Positions 35,424 through 44,593 of a stretch of 64,000 nt of DNA are shown here, piece by piece. Each line of letters starts with the position of its first letter. Position 1 is the first letter of the stretch. Both the position numbers and the translations under genes were made by a program. The stretch comes from Actinoallomurus soli. GTDB taxonomy: Bacteria; Actinomycetota; Actinomycetes; Streptosporangiales; Streptosporangiaceae. Below the pieces are notes generated by a model. That model saw nothing but the letters and a program-made list of their open reading frames with translations. It was not told where the DNA came from and did not search any database. Location of the stretch: the NCBI RefSeq assembly GCF_024055715.1, contig NZ_JAMXMV010000027.1, positions 30,497 through 94,496 of the forward strand. Reading direction: 5' to 3'.

Positions 35424-35987
35424 TCAGCGGACCATGGCCAGCACATCGCGGACCAGCCGCCGTGCGTACTCATGATCGACTTGTAGTGCGAATACGACGT
35501 TGTAATACAGCGGCGCGATGATGTGGTCGAGGATCTGCTGGACTGTCGGTGTCGTCTCTCCCCGTTCGCGGGCACGGCGTACCATCTCCGACGCCTGCTC
35601 GCGCCGCTTCTCCGTGACCGGGCAGCTCGAAACGATCTCGACTCGGGCCGACACCATCGCGCGCAGATATCGGGCCCGCTCGGGACGGGTGATGTCATGG
35701 GCGATGATGTTCGCCCACTCCGTCAAGTCCTGCTCGAGCGTTCCGGTGTCGGGTACCGACTCACCGTCTCCCGTCAGGGCGGCGACCGCGACTTCCTCGA
35801 GGAGTGCGTTGACGTCGTCCCAGCGCCGGTACAGCGTCGTCGGGTTGACCCCGGCCCGCTCGGCGATGATGGGGAAGCTGATCTTGTCGGCACCCTCGCC
35901 TACGAGCTCGCCGACCGACGTATAGATCGCGGTCAGCACCCGACTGCTCCGTCCGCCAGGGCGACTCGCGGCTACTCGGCTAGACAC
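35424..35987 (-). CDS. TetR-family repressor of the adjacent MFS gene
   Basis: 187 residues from the GTG at 35987. The N-terminal HTH reads RVLTAIYTSVGELVGEG, KISFPIIAERAGVNPTTLYR RW. The C-terminal domain is of the TetR_C_16/AcrR-like type with EWANIIAHDITRPERARYL. An in-frame reading extends to 36056 through the operator, but the HTH begins correctly from 35987. It is divergent from the MFS gene, and the pair of 11-bp arms at 36010-36050 between them is the expected operator. The start lacks a clear ribosome binding site, so a leaderless or upstream start is possible. Confidence 0.88.
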   Translation of the reverse strand: MSSRVAASRPGGRSSRVLTAIYTSVGELVGEGADKISFPIIAERAGVNPTTLYRRWDDVNALLEEVAVAALTGDGESVPDTGTLEQDLTEWANIIAHDITRPERARYLRAMVSARVEIVSSCPVTEKRREQASEMVRRARERGETTPTVQQILDHIIAPLYYNVVFALQVDHEYARRLVRDVLAMVR

Positions 35988-36009
35988 GTCACGATCGTAC
36001 GCAAAGATG

Positions 36010-36050
36010 TTTGCTTTAACAAGATCCTGTCGTACAGTGGTTAAAGCAAA
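36010..36050. promoter_or_regulatory. TetR operator and divergent promoter, 11-bp arms
   Basis: TTTGCTTTAAC (36010-36020) and GTTAAAGCAAA (36040-36050) form a perfect inverted repeat with a 19-base spacer. A plausible rightward promoter, TTGCTT-N16-TACAGT, lies across the left arm. Repressor binding would therefore block both divergent genes. This is much lower in GC than its surroundings. Confidence 0.75.
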
Positions 36051-36076
36051 GATCATTGCGTTTCGACGGAGGTCTC

Positions 36077-37369
36077 GTGCTCAACCGCCCAGTCTCGTTC
36101 TTCGTTGCCGGGGCCGCCGGCGCCGCCACGCTGACGGCCGCCTCAGCGCCGTCGCCGCTCTATCCCGTCTATCAGCGCCTCTGGGGCTTTTCCGCGTTCA
36201 CGCTGACGGTCATCTTTGCCGTCTATGTCTTCGCGTTGCTCGCCGCCTTGCTGACCGTCGGATCGCTCTCCGACCGGGTAGGGCGTCGGCCTGTCGCCTC
36301 TGGAGCCCTGGTGCTTCTCGCGCTGGGTATGCTGCTCTTCACGATCGCCGGAGGTTCCGGCGGCCTGATGGCTGCGCGAATCGCGCAGGGTTTTGCCGTC
36401 GGCGCCGCCACCGGCACCTTTACGGCCATGATCATGGATTCGGCGCCGAGCCCACGGCTCGGCTCGATCGTCAGCAGCGCGGTCCCTTCCCTGGGAATTG
36501 CGATCGGGGCGGTCCTCGCCGGTGCTCTGGTGGAGTTCGCGCCCCTCCCTCGCCAACTCGTCTTCTGGATCCTCGCCGTCGTCTATCTGGTGCTTGCAGC
36601 GCTCGTCTGGTTGATTCCCGAACGCGCTCGCCCTGCGTCGACATCGCGGGAATCGATCTGGCGGTCGCTTCTGCCGAGCGCCGGGCTTCCGCCGGCCACG
36701 CGGCCGGCCTTCTTCGCACTGGTTCCGTCGATCGGCGCGACGTGGGCGCTCGCCGGACTGTATCTGTCGCTCGGGTCGTCGGTACTCGGCACCGTCCTCG
36801 ATGTGCACAGTCATTTCGTCGTGGGCATCGTGCTCGGAGTGTTCTTCACCGCGGGGGTATCAGGCGCCGTTGGCTCGACAGTCGTACCGCCGCAACTTCG
36901 CGAGTGGTTCGGCTATGGAACTCTCACCGTCGGCGTCCTGGTCACGATCGCGGCGACGCTGATGAGTGAGTTGCCGCTCTACGTGGTCGGGTCGGTGGTC
37001 GCGGGGTTCGGCTTCGGCGCGGCGTTTCGGTTCGCCGTGAACGCGCTCGGCGAGGCGGCGCCAGTCGCCCAGCGAGGGGAAGTGTTCGCGACGATGTACA
37101 TCGTCAGCTACCTCGCATTCAGTGTGCCGGCGCTCGCTGCCGGGCTTGCCGTCGAACGGTTCGGGCTCGAGCCGACAACTGTCGCGTACGGGGCGTTGGA
37201 AGTCGCGCTGGTTCTGATCGCGATGGTCGCAGGGATCGTTCGGGCGCGCCGACGGATCAGCGAGAACGAGCTTCGGCCAGGCGCGGCCTCGATGTTGGTT
37301 CTGCGCACTCCCAACATGCCTCGTCAGACAACGCACGACATCGAGTGTGGCCGGCCGACGGACCGCTGA
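36077..37369 (+). CDS. MFS transporter under TetR control
   Basis: 430 residues from the GTG at 36077, which has GGAGG 5 bases upstream. About twelve hydrophobic helices are seen. Motif A between helices 2 and 3 is GSLSDRVGRRPVAS, and helix 5 has LGIAIGAVLAGALVEFAP, as in drug exporters of the 12-helix group. The C-terminal tail after about 395 is basic and hydrophilic. The divergent TetR repressor and shared operator argue for substrate-induced efflux. Confidence 0.9.
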   Translation: MLNRPVSFFVAGAAGAATLTAASAPSPLYPVYQRLWGFSAFTLTVIFAVYVFALLAALLTVGSLSDRVGRRPVASGALVLLALGMLLFTIAGGSGGLMAARIAQGFAVGAATGTFTAMIMDSAPSPRLGSIVSSAVPSLGIAIGAVLAGALVEFAPLPRQLVFWILAVVYLVLAALVWLIPERARPASTSRESIWRSLLPSAGLPPATRPAFFALVPSIGATWALAGLYLSLGSSVLGTVLDVHSHFVVGIVLGVFFTAGVSGAVGSTVVPPQLREWFGYGTLTVGVLVTIAATLMSELPLYVVGSVVAGFGFGAAFRFAVNALGEAAPVAQRGEVFATMYIVSYLAFSVPALAAGLAVERFGLEPTTVAYGALEVALVLIAMVAGIVRARRRISENELRPGAASMLVLRTPNMPRQTTHDIECGRPTDR

Positions 37370-37935
37370 TGATCTCCCTCCACGGCCGGCGCCGACCAAG
37401 GCCAATGCCTTGGGCCTGCTGTCGACCTGCTCGATCGCGCACTTTCGCCTGCCACGGCGTCAACGACCCTGCGGACCCCTCCCACAGCCGTCTGCTCCTG
37501 TACGACCACACCGCCCCGCTCATCGCCGCCGCCCTCGGCCCCGTCCGCTCGAAGCATGCGCTCGATAACAGATCGTGACCGAATAACGGGGGCGTCGTCA
37601 CCGCGAGCGCATCGGCCGCGTCGTGCTCGTCGAACGCCGGTCCTACCGTGAGCAGCGGCTCGCGGGCGAGGTCAGGACGCAGGGCCCGCGGCCGCCGTTG
37701 ACGACCTTCCCAGGTCTCTGGCCGACCCCACGTGTGGGGACGTCCAGGTCGACCCGCTCGGTGACCTTCGTCAATCGATTGGTCTGGTTTCGCTTGTCGG
37801 CCAGTAACCTCAGCGTTAGGTCGATCCCCTCGATCTCGCCGAGCCGGCCTTCGCTGACGGCACGGTCGCGGAGTCGGCGCAGGTGCCTCAAGTTCGTCCA
37901 AGCAGGGCAGCATTTCTCGGCCGGATCTCGCCGAC
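37370..37935. other. 566-base stretch without a recognisable gene
   Basis: Several short frames are open but none shows a known domain, good ribosome binding site or normal start. A leftward reading at 37643-37891 (SEGRLGEIEGIDLTLRLLAD in part) looks protein-like but was not identified. Since it directly precedes a 5'-truncated hydrolase, the stretch is probably deletion debris. Confidence 0.35.
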
Positions 37936-38400
37936 ATGACGCTCGGCATCTTCGCTCGGTGCATGGGCGCCAACGCGACCTTCCGAGCCGTCCACGCCCA
38001 CCCCCCCCGCGCCTTTGACGGCATCAGCTGCCTGGTCGCGCCGCTCCTGCTCTCTCCGCGGGCGTTCCTGGAGGTGACCCTCGAGGCGATGGGCCTCGGG
38101 GACAAGACCGACGAGGTGGATCGCAGGGTCGGCACGATCGCGAGCGTACGGTTGGGGGACGGGAAGACGAGTCGTTGGGCACCGTCGGTCACGATGCCGA
38201 CGCTCACCTATGGTGTGCACGACGACCGCATCACTCGCCCCGACGACCTCGAGGAAGCCTTCGAGGCCATCGGCGCGGAGCAGAAGTCGATGTTCTGGAT
38301 TCGCGACACGACCAGCCGATGGGACGGCTACAAGTACTTCCAGCGCAGTCCCGAGCGGGTGCTCGAGTGGTTCGCCGCTCATTGCCGGCCTGATCAATGA
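37936..38400 (+). pseudogene. C-terminal half of an alpha/beta hydrolase
   Basis: About 150 residues beginning at the nucleophile elbow (FARCMGANATFRA, with Cys or a neighbouring residue in the G-x-C-x-G-type position). It continues through LVAPLLLSPRAFLEVTLEAM, the acid region MPTLTYGVHDDRITRP and the end WDGYKYFQRSPERVLEWF. The first half with the oxyanion strand is absent, and the sequence before 37936 is unrelated. This is probably a pseudogene truncated at its 5' end, although the remaining frame is clean. Confidence 0.65.
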
Positions 38401-38496
38401 GTACCGGAACGCTGCATAGCCCAACGAGAGGAACCGCAGGTCAGAGACCCGAAACCGGGTTTCCGCACCACGCAAGGTTAGGACTCGACCAACTGA

Positions 38497-39246
38497 TTAG
38501 ATCGCGGTTCGGCCGCCGTCAGCAGCCACGATCGCACCGGTCACGTAGCCGGCCTGGTCGCTGGCGAGGAAGGCGATCACCTGCGCGACTTCGGCCGGGT
38601 CGGCGGTGCGCTTGAGCGCGGTGGTCATGCCTATGTCGTCCAGGGCGGGGCCCATGGCCCCCACCACCTTCGCAGTACGCATCGGGCCTGGGGCGACGGC
38701 GTTGACGCGGACGTTCGATGTGGCGAACTCGGCCGCCCAGGTGCGGGTCAACGACTCGATCGCGGCCTTGGTGGCGCCGTACACGGCGAAGGGCGGCATG
38801 CCGAGGCGGGCCGCGGTGGAACTCACGTTAACGATGCTACCGCCGCCGTTGGCGGCCATTTTCGGTGCGAGAAGGGCGGTCAGAAGGAACGGTGCACGCA
38901 CGTTGACCGTGAAGGCGGCGTCATAGGTCGCGGCGTCCTGATCGGCGGTCGGGCTCAACGGCACGACACTCGCGTTATTGATGAAGATGTTCACTGCCCC
39001 GGCGTCTTCGACTAGCTGCTCGACGGCGGCAGGGTAGGCCAAGTCGGCCGCGACGAAGCGCACGATACCCGCGGAGCTGCCCATACCGGCTTGGACGTCG
39101 TCCACGACCCGCGCGCCGCGCTCCACGTCGGTGCCCGTGATGACCACGTTGGCCCCGCCGGCCGCGAGGTTCCTGGCCACAGCGTGCCCGAGCCCACCGA
39201 TGGCACCGGATCCGGTGATCAGTGCTGTCTTTCCACTGAATTCCAT
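38497..39246 (-). CDS. Short-chain dehydrogenase/reductase
   Basis: 249 residues from the ATG at 39246 with AGGAGAG upstream. Cofactor motif TGSGAIGGLG is slightly expanded relative to TGxxxGIG. NNASVV replaces NNAG. The catalytic Ser is in IVNVSSTAARLG, and Y-x3-K is in YGATKAAIESL. The C-terminus YVTGAIVAADGGRTA is classical. It belongs to the 3-oxoacyl-reductase-like SDRs and is probably NAD(P)-dependent; its substrate is unknown. It heads a leftward run that includes hydrolase, CoA transferase and oxidoreductase genes, suggesting a small catabolic cluster. Confidence 0.9.
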   Translation of the reverse strand: MEFSGKTALITGSGAIGGLGHAVARNLAAGGANVVITGTDVERGARVVDDVQAGMGSSAGIVRFVAADLAYPAAVEQLVEDAGAVNIFINNASVVPLSPTADQDAATYDAAFTVNVRAPFLLTALLAPKMAANGGGSIVNVSSTAARLGMPPFAVYGATKAAIESLTRTWAAEFATSNVRVNAVAPGPMRTAKVVGAMGPALDDIGMTTALKRTADPAEVAQVIAFLASDQAGYVTGAIVAADGGRTAI

Positions 39247-39355
39247 TGAATTACTCTCCTTGTGCAATATGTTTCCTGCTCCGTCTCTGCCGGAGCCGTT
39301 TCCTGGGCGTTCGGCGCGCACGTTGAATGGCATGAGTTACGTGAGCGCACGGTAG

Positions 39356-39640
39356 TCACTCGGTGGTGATGACGAGTTGGCCACCTTCAGGTGTGTAGAA
39401 GCGCTCGAGTTCGGTGAGCGCTTCGATGGCCTTCGCGAGCGGCACGGGGCGAGCGATGGGCGGCAGCCTCAGGGTTCCTTGCCCAGCAGTTCGCGCGACA
39501 TCGTCGATGTTTCCGGGGACGGCTTCGGTGACGAGTCTCTGGAAGGCTCCGGGAACGCGCTTCTCGACAGTTTCGCAGTCGAGGGCTTGATGTCGATGAT
39601 GCGGCCGCCGGCGTTCAGCATTCTCCGGCACGCCTGATCG
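39356..39640 (-). pseudogene. C-terminal fragment of a quinone-oxidoreductase-like protein
   Basis: Two frames together give MLNAGGRIIDIKPSTAKLS followed by PGAFQRLVTEAVPGN, DDVARTAGQGTLRLPPIARP and ELERFYTPEGGQLVIT. The same order in the intact paralogue at 42613-43542 reads MLKPGGRIISVLP..., then EVTRAAGQGVLRLP and KRGKLIITP. Only about the last 95 of 310 residues survive, with one frameshift near 39560. It is a fossil duplicate of the neighbouring oxidoreductase. Confidence 0.75.
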
Positions 39641-39679
39641 GAAGGATGCTCGTGGTGTCGATTGACGATGTCGTTCGTC

Positions 39680-41275
39680 TCAACGGGCCAGGGGGAAGGT
39701 GATGCGCAGGCCGTCTTCGCCGCCGACGGCGACCGCTTGATGAGCGACGCGGATCCGGGTGGCCGTTGCGGTCGGCTCTCCGTTGCCGAGGTTGCGGTTG
39801 TAGTAGGGGTGGGCGCCGCTGGCGACCAGGAGACGGACGCGGTGGCCGGCCGCGAAGCGATGGCCGATGGGGCCGAGGTCGACCTCGACGGGTACGCCTT
39901 CGCCCAGGCCGGGATCTGTGATGCGGAGAATGCCGTCGGCGACGTTCTGCACCTGCCCGTTCTCGTAGACGTCCAGGATCCGCAGGAACAGGTCGGCGCT
40001 AGGCGCGTCCGAATGGAAAGTCGTGGCGGCGGAGGCGTGGCCGGCCAGGTCCAGCGGCTCCCGCAGAGGAGCGCTGGTGAAGACGCGCACATCCGCTCGT
40101 TGTTCGAGGGTGCCGCTGTCCCACAGGCCGCTGACGTCGCCGGTGCCGATGGTGAGGAACCCGACGGACGGGGTGGGATCTGACGGGTCGTAAGTCCATT
40201 CCATGCGCTCGGCCAGGTCACTGCGGGCGGCCAGCAACTGCTCGTCGGCGCTCGCGTAGAAGACGGTGGTCTCCGGTTCGTGCCACGTATCGAGCTCGTG
40301 CCAGCCGGCGTCGGCGCCGGTGCGATAGTAACGCAGGGCGCCGAAACGGTCCGTACCGTCGCCACGCACGTGAGTGTCGAACCAGGCGAGCTTCTCGGCC
40401 ATGGAGATGCGCGGGTCGAGGGCGGCGTGCGGCCACGGCCCGATGACGAAGCGGTACGGCACGTCGCCGGTGTTCCGGTTCAGGCGCTCGAAGTCGTGCC
40501 AGAAGTAGCTGCGGTGGTAGTCGTACCAGCCGTCGAGGTGCAGGATCGGTGCCGGGGGGTCGTCCAGCAGCTCGGCGAAGTTCAGGGCCTGCCAGTGCGG
40601 GTCGTCGCCGTCGTGGGCCAGGCGCTCTTGGTAGAAGTCCAGGGTGGTCCCGGTGGCAGCGACGTCCGCCTGGTCGAGCGGCAGATGGTTGTACGGGTTC
40701 TCGCCGACCTCGGCGCCGTTGGCCTGCTGCATGACGGTCCAGCTGAGGGCCAGTTCGAGAGCGAAGCCGCCGCCGGGATACCAGGAGCTGACCCGGTCGG
40801 TGCTGTACATCGCGGTGGCGATCGCCTTAAGACTGGCAGGCCGGGTGGAAGCGGTGGCCCAGGAGCTGAATGCGTGGTAGCTGGCGCCCGTGAGGCCGAG
40901 GCGTCCATCGAACCACGGCTGCTCCTCGATCCAGCGAACGGTCGCGGAGCCATCAGCGGCTTCGTCGAAGTACGAAGTGGTGGTGCGCGTGGTCTGCACG
41001 AGGCAGGCATATCCGTGGGACGCCCAAGCGATCACCTCGCCCATATAGAACGCGGCCACTTCGGGCCTGAAGGAGGCGGGGTTGTAGGGCGAGCGGATGA
41101 GCACGGCAGGTACCTTGTCGCCCCCTGCCGGGAGCGCCAGGACGCCCTTGAGCTCGAAGCCGTCGTCGGCAGGGACGATCACTCCGTCGATGAGTTCGAC
41201 GGAGTGCGGGCCGAGCGGACCGTACTGCTGCTCGATCGTCTGCCGCTGCTGCTCGTCAACGGTGGTGGTGCTCAT
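39680..41275 (-). CDS. CocE/NonD-family (peptidase S15) hydrolase
   Basis: 531 residues with AGGAGA before the ATG at 41275. The catalytic domain has LIRSPYNPASFRPE, the capped TTRTTTSYFDEAADG, and the nucleophile Ser in LGLTGASYHAFSSW (the usual G-x-S-Y-x-G ends in A here). The acid region follows HLDGWYDYHRSYFW, and the His is in VIGPWPHAALDPR. The C-terminal jelly-roll domain begins about residue 340 (DLFLRILDVYENGQVQNVAD). Members hydrolyse acyl esters or X-Pro peptides, and no signal peptide is seen. Its start overlaps the CoA-transferase end by 20 bases, so both are made together and probably handle the same acyl compound. Confidence 0.9.
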   Translation of the reverse strand: MSTTTVDEQQRQTIEQQYGPLGPHSVELIDGVIVPADDGFELKGVLALPAGGDKVPAVLIRSPYNPASFRPEVAAFYMGEVIAWASHGYACLVQTTRTTTSYFDEAADGSATVRWIEEQPWFDGRLGLTGASYHAFSSWATASTRPASLKAIATAMYSTDRVSSWYPGGGFALELALSWTVMQQANGAEVGENPYNHLPLDQADVAATGTTLDFYQERLAHDGDDPHWQALNFAELLDDPPAPILHLDGWYDYHRSYFWHDFERLNRNTGDVPYRFVIGPWPHAALDPRISMAEKLAWFDTHVRGDGTDRFGALRYYRTGADAGWHELDTWHEPETTVFYASADEQLLAARSDLAERMEWTYDPSDPTPSVGFLTIGTGDVSGLWDSGTLEQRADVRVFTSAPLREPLDLAGHASAATTFHSDAPSADLFLRILDVYENGQVQNVADGILRITDPGLGEGVPVEVDLGPIGHRFAAGHRVRLLVASGAHPYYNRNLGNGEPTATATRIRVAHQAVAVGGEDGLRITFPLAR

Positions 41276-42524
41276 CAGGTTCTCCTTGCGGCTGAGCGGA
41301 TAGGAGCGGGTCTTCGGTGCCGGCGTGCTGCCACGTCCCGCCGCGCAGCGGAGCCAGTGCCGCAGGGGACGCCTGCCGCGGCAGGCGGTCCTCGAGCCAG
41401 CTGACGGTGGCGACGTGAGGCCCGATATGGGGCGCGGGCCGGTAGTCGGTGACGGGGGTTGCGGAGAAGTCGACCGGGAAGCGAATGACCTTGTAGTCGC
41501 CTTCGGTAGGGTGCCGGGCGTCGATCAGTGCGTGGCGCGCGGCGTAGTAAGGGTTCTGTTCGATCTCGTCGAGGTCCAGTACCGGCTCCGCGGGGATTCC
41601 CAGGCGTCGGCAGTCTTCGAGCCATTCGCCCACCGTGCGCCGAGCGATCAGGCCGGCCAGTTCGGTCTGCAAAGCGGCGTTGTTCTCGTGCCGGGCGGTG
41701 CCGTTGAAGAAACGCGGGTCCGCGGCGAGATCGGGCCTTCCGACGGTACGGAAGAAGTCGGTCCAGTTCTTGTCGGTGTAGGGCATGACGCAGATCCACC
41801 CGTCCGCGGCGTGATGCGGCCCACGATTCGGGACGAGAGTGCGGCTCCATCCGATTCCGCCTACCGGGGGATCGAAAGATCGGCCACCGAGATGCTCGAC
41901 CAGGTTGAAGGCGAGCATCGTGTCGGCCATAGGCACGTCGACCCATTGCCCTTCTCCCGTGGTCGCTCGACTGTGCAGCGCGGCGAGGACAGAGCTGACG
42001 ATCACTAGACCGCAGATCTTGTCGGCCAGGACGGACGGTGAGAACTGGGGCGTTCCAAACGCACGCAGGTAGAGGTCCGACATGCCGGAGACGGCCTGAA
42101 TCACATCGTCGTAGGCGGGCTCCTCCCCCTTCTCTGACTCGCTGGCGAAGGCTTGTGCGGTGCAGAGGATCGCCGCTGGATTGGCCTGGTGAACCTCATC
42201 CCAGCCCAGGTTGAGACGGCGCCGCGATCCGGGTCGCAAATTCGTGATGATCACATCGCACGTGGCGACGAGCTCAGCGAAGCGCTCGTGATCCTCCGAC
42301 TCGCCGCCATCGAGCACAGCGCTGCGCTTGTTGCGTCCCAGGTTCAACGTGATGGCGCTCATCCCGGCGCTGCGAGAGGGGCCGAGCTGCCGGGCCACGT
42401 CCCCGGCCGGCAGCTCGACCTTGATCACGTCCGCGCCCATGTCGCCGAGCTGGGCTGTGGCGTAGGGGCCCATGATGACCGATGTGATGTCCAGCACGCG
42501 CAAGCCGGCCAGTGGACCGCTCAT
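41256..42524 (-). CDS. CaiB/BaiF family III CoA transferase
   Basis: 422 residues from the ATG at 42524 with GAGGTGAG upstream. The family opening PLAGLRVLDITSVIMGPYAT is followed by QLGDMGADVIKVELPAGD, and by NLNRGKRS-like NLGRNKRSAVLDG. The catalytic Asp is in QWVDVPMADTMLAFN. The C-terminal small domain contains LGIPAEPVLDLDEI. It transfers CoA between organic acids in the cytoplasm. The last 20 residues are unusually His-rich because the frame runs into the start of the overlapping hydrolase gene. Confidence 0.9.
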   Translation of the reverse strand: MSGPLAGLRVLDITSVIMGPYATAQLGDMGADVIKVELPAGDVARQLGPSRSAGMSAITLNLGRNKRSAVLDGGESEDHERFAELVATCDVIITNLRPGSRRRLNLGWDEVHQANPAAILCTAQAFASESEKGEEPAYDDVIQAVSGMSDLYLRAFGTPQFSPSVLADKICGLVIVSSVLAALHSRATTGEGQWVDVPMADTMLAFNLVEHLGGRSFDPPVGGIGWSRTLVPNRGPHHAADGWICVMPYTDKNWTDFFRTVGRPDLAADPRFFNGTARHENNAALQTELAGLIARRTVGEWLEDCRRLGIPAEPVLDLDEIEQNPYYAARHALIDARHPTEGDYKVIRFPVDFSATPVTDYRPAPHIGPHVATVSWLEDRLPRQASPAALAPLRGGTWQHAGTEDPLLSAQPQGEPDEHHHR

Positions 42525-42612
42525 GCGCTCACCTCGGCCGGCCTCGCGTAATGCTCGGGATCGTGGCCGCCTGTCCCAGGGCGGGCTCGCCTGCTGAACT
42601 CGCCGACGAGGT

Positions 42613-43542
42613 TCATGGCGTGATGATCAGCTTGCCCCGCTTGGCCATGCCGTTCTGCTCGAGTTCGGTGAGCGCTGGGATGGCCTGGGAGAGCGGGACG
42701 GTGCGGGCGATCGGTAGCCGCAGGACGCCCTGGCCGGCGGCTCGGGTGACCTCTTCGAGGTCTTCGGTGATCGGTCGGGCGATCATGGCGTGGAACGGCC
42801 CGGGCAGGACACTTCTTGCGAGGTTCAACGGAGTGGGGAGGACGCTGATGATGCGGCCGCCGGGCTTGAGCATCGTTCGCGCGGCTTTGACCGGGAGCGT
42901 GCCGGCAGCGTCGAGGACGAGGTCGAACCTTGTTGTGAGCGAGGTGGGGTCGAAGTCGAAGTCGACGACCGGGTCGAGACCGAGCTCGCGTGCTTCGGAC
43001 CTGGCGGTATCCCGGCAGCTACCGGCGACCGTGGCCTGGTGGGCGAGGGCGATCTGCACGGCGGAGCGGCCAACTCCGCCGAGGCAGCTGTGAACGAACA
43101 CGGCCTGGCCCGGCTGCAGCCGTCCCTTCCTGATCAAGGCCTGCTGGGCGGTGATCCCGACCGTCGGGATCGCGGCGGCGTCCTCGAACGAGAGGTTCTC
43201 GGGCTTGGCCACGGTGCCCTTCTCCTGGGCAACGACCAGGTCGGCGAACGCGCCTGCGGACTTGATCGGCGTCCCGCCGAGCACTTCGTCACCGACGTGT
43301 AGCCGGGTGACGCGGTCGCCGACCGCCTCGACGACGCCCGCGAAGTCATGACCCATCGCGCGCGGGAAGCGCCGACCGGTCACGTGCTTCATGCGGCCGG
43401 CGCGGATCCCGAAGTCCATTGGGTTGGCCGCGGCTGCGCGCACACGGACAAGGACCTCGTCGGCGCCGAGCGGGGCCGGCTCGAAGTCTTCGAGCCGCAT
43501 GACTTCCGGCCCGCCGTACTGGTGGTACTGGATCCGCTTCAT
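42613..43542 (-). CDS. NADPH-dependent quinone oxidoreductase-like MDR protein
   Basis: 309 residues from MKRIQYHQYGGPEVM. The GroES-like domain lacks zinc ligands (MDFGIRAGRM, MGHDFAGVVEAVG), and the Rossmann fold has VFVHSCLGGVGRSAVQIAL and the VVDFDFDPT cofactor loop. An ATG three codons earlier (43551) sits directly on the AAGGG and is less likely than the ATG at 43542, which is 9 bases after it. The family reduces quinones or activated double bonds. It is 88 bases upstream of the CoA transferase in the same direction, and a decayed duplicate lies at 39356. Confidence 0.88.
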   Translation of the reverse strand: MKRIQYHQYGGPEVMRLEDFEPAPLGADEVLVRVRAAAANPMDFGIRAGRMKHVTGRRFPRAMGHDFAGVVEAVGDRVTRLHVGDEVLGGTPIKSAGAFADLVVAQEKGTVAKPENLSFEDAAAIPTVGITAQQALIRKGRLQPGQAVFVHSCLGGVGRSAVQIALAHQATVAGSCRDTARSEARELGLDPVVDFDFDPTSLTTRFDLVLDAAGTLPVKAARTMLKPGGRIISVLPTPLNLARSVLPGPFHAMIARPITEDLEEVTRAAGQGVLRLPIARTVPLSQAIPALTELEQNGMAKRGKLIITP

Positions 43543-43588
43543 CGTCGTCATCCCTTCATCGCTTCCACGTGAGGTCTTTCAGGTGCGG

Positions 43589-44509
43589 TCACAGCGTGAC
43601 CACGACTTTGCCGTGGACGTGGCGTCCGGCCTGCAGCGTCACGGCGTCGCGGATCTTCTCGACCGGGAAGGCCGCGGCGATGGGAACGGTGAGTTCGCCG
43701 GCGAGGATCGCGTCGGTGATCTGCTCCAGGGCGTCCGTCGCCGCATCGATGGCGCCGGTGGCGCGTACGCCGCCGGGAGGGTTGGGGCCCGCGGCGACCG
43801 TGGAGATCCGCTCGGGCGCCACGCCGAGCGCCAGCGCGGCCTCGGCCGTCTCCGTGCCGAACAGGTCGGTCGCGGCGGTCACCCCGCCGGGCGCCAGTGC
43901 CCGGACCCGGTCCGCCAGCCCGGCGCCGTAGGCCACCGGCTCGGCGCCCACCTGCCGCAGAAACTCGAACGTGCCCGGCGAGGCGGTGCCGATCACGGTC
44001 GCGCCGGCGAGCCTGGCGAGCTGCACGGCGAACACGCCCACGCCGCCGGCGGCTCCCCCGATCAGGACGGTGTCGCCGGGCCGCGGGCCGATCGCCGCCA
44101 GGGCGGCGGCGGCGGTGAGGCCGGCCACCGGAAGCGTGCTCGCCACCTCATCGCTGATGCCCTCCGGCGTATGCCAGAGCGCATCGACAGGGGGCCTGAC
44201 CACCACGAAGTCGGCGACCGCCCTGCCCAGGGCGCCGCCGTAGACGCGGTCGCCCACGGCAAAGCCCGTGACGCCGTCGCCGACCTCGTCGATGACGCCG
44301 GCAAGGTCGGACCCGAAGCCGGACGGCACGGTGATGCCGAACCGCGCCGCCGACTCTGGCCGCGCGGCGATACCCCAGTCCATCGGGTTCAGCCCGGCAG
44401 CCGTCACGTGCACGCGAACCTCACCCGGGCCGGCGTGCGGTTCGGGAACCTCCTGCAGCTCCAGCACTTCGGGGCCGCCGAACGCTTCGTAGATCACAGC
44501 TCGGCTCAC
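43589..44509 (-). CDS. Second NADP-dependent MDR oxidoreductase
   Basis: 306 residues from the GTG at 44509 with AGGAG 7 bases upstream. It has the zinc-free MDR pattern: AVIYEAFGGPEVLELQEVPE, NPMDWGIAARPESAARFG, GSDLAGVIDEVGDGVTGF, Rossmann motif VLIGGAAGGVGVFAVQLA and the FGTETAEAALALG segment. It shares about the same length and fold with the preceding oxidoreductase, but with low identity. It is divergent from a TetR gene, and the 15-bp-arm repeat between them indicates repressor control. It may be the first gene of the leftward catabolic run, 47 bases before the next gene. Confidence 0.88.
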   Translation of the reverse strand: MSRAVIYEAFGGPEVLELQEVPEPHAGPGEVRVHVTAAGLNPMDWGIAARPESAARFGITVPSGFGSDLAGVIDEVGDGVTGFAVGDRVYGGALGRAVADFVVVRPPVDALWHTPEGISDEVASTLPVAGLTAAAALAAIGPRPGDTVLIGGAAGGVGVFAVQLARLAGATVIGTASPGTFEFLRQVGAEPVAYGAGLADRVRALAPGGVTAATDLFGTETAEAALALGVAPERISTVAAGPNPPGGVRATGAIDAATDALEQITDAILAGELTVPIAAAFPVEKIRDAVTLQAGRHVHGKVVVTL

Positions 44510-44532
44510 TGGCCGACTCCTCACAAAGGGTA

Positions 44533-44582
44533 ACGGGACTTGGTTCCATCACCATAGCAGGCGTTACGGAACCAAGTCCCGT
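44533..44582. promoter_or_regulatory. TetR operator, perfect 15-bp arms
   Basis: ACGGGACTTGGTTCC (44533-44547) and GGAACCAAGTCCCGT (44568-44582) are perfect inverted repeats with a 20-base spacer. They fill the gap between the divergent oxidoreductase (start 44509) and TetR (start 44594). A TTGGTT-N17-GTTACG arrangement could be the rightward promoter, embedded in the repeat. Confidence 0.8.
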
Positions 44583-44593
44583 ACACTCTGCTT

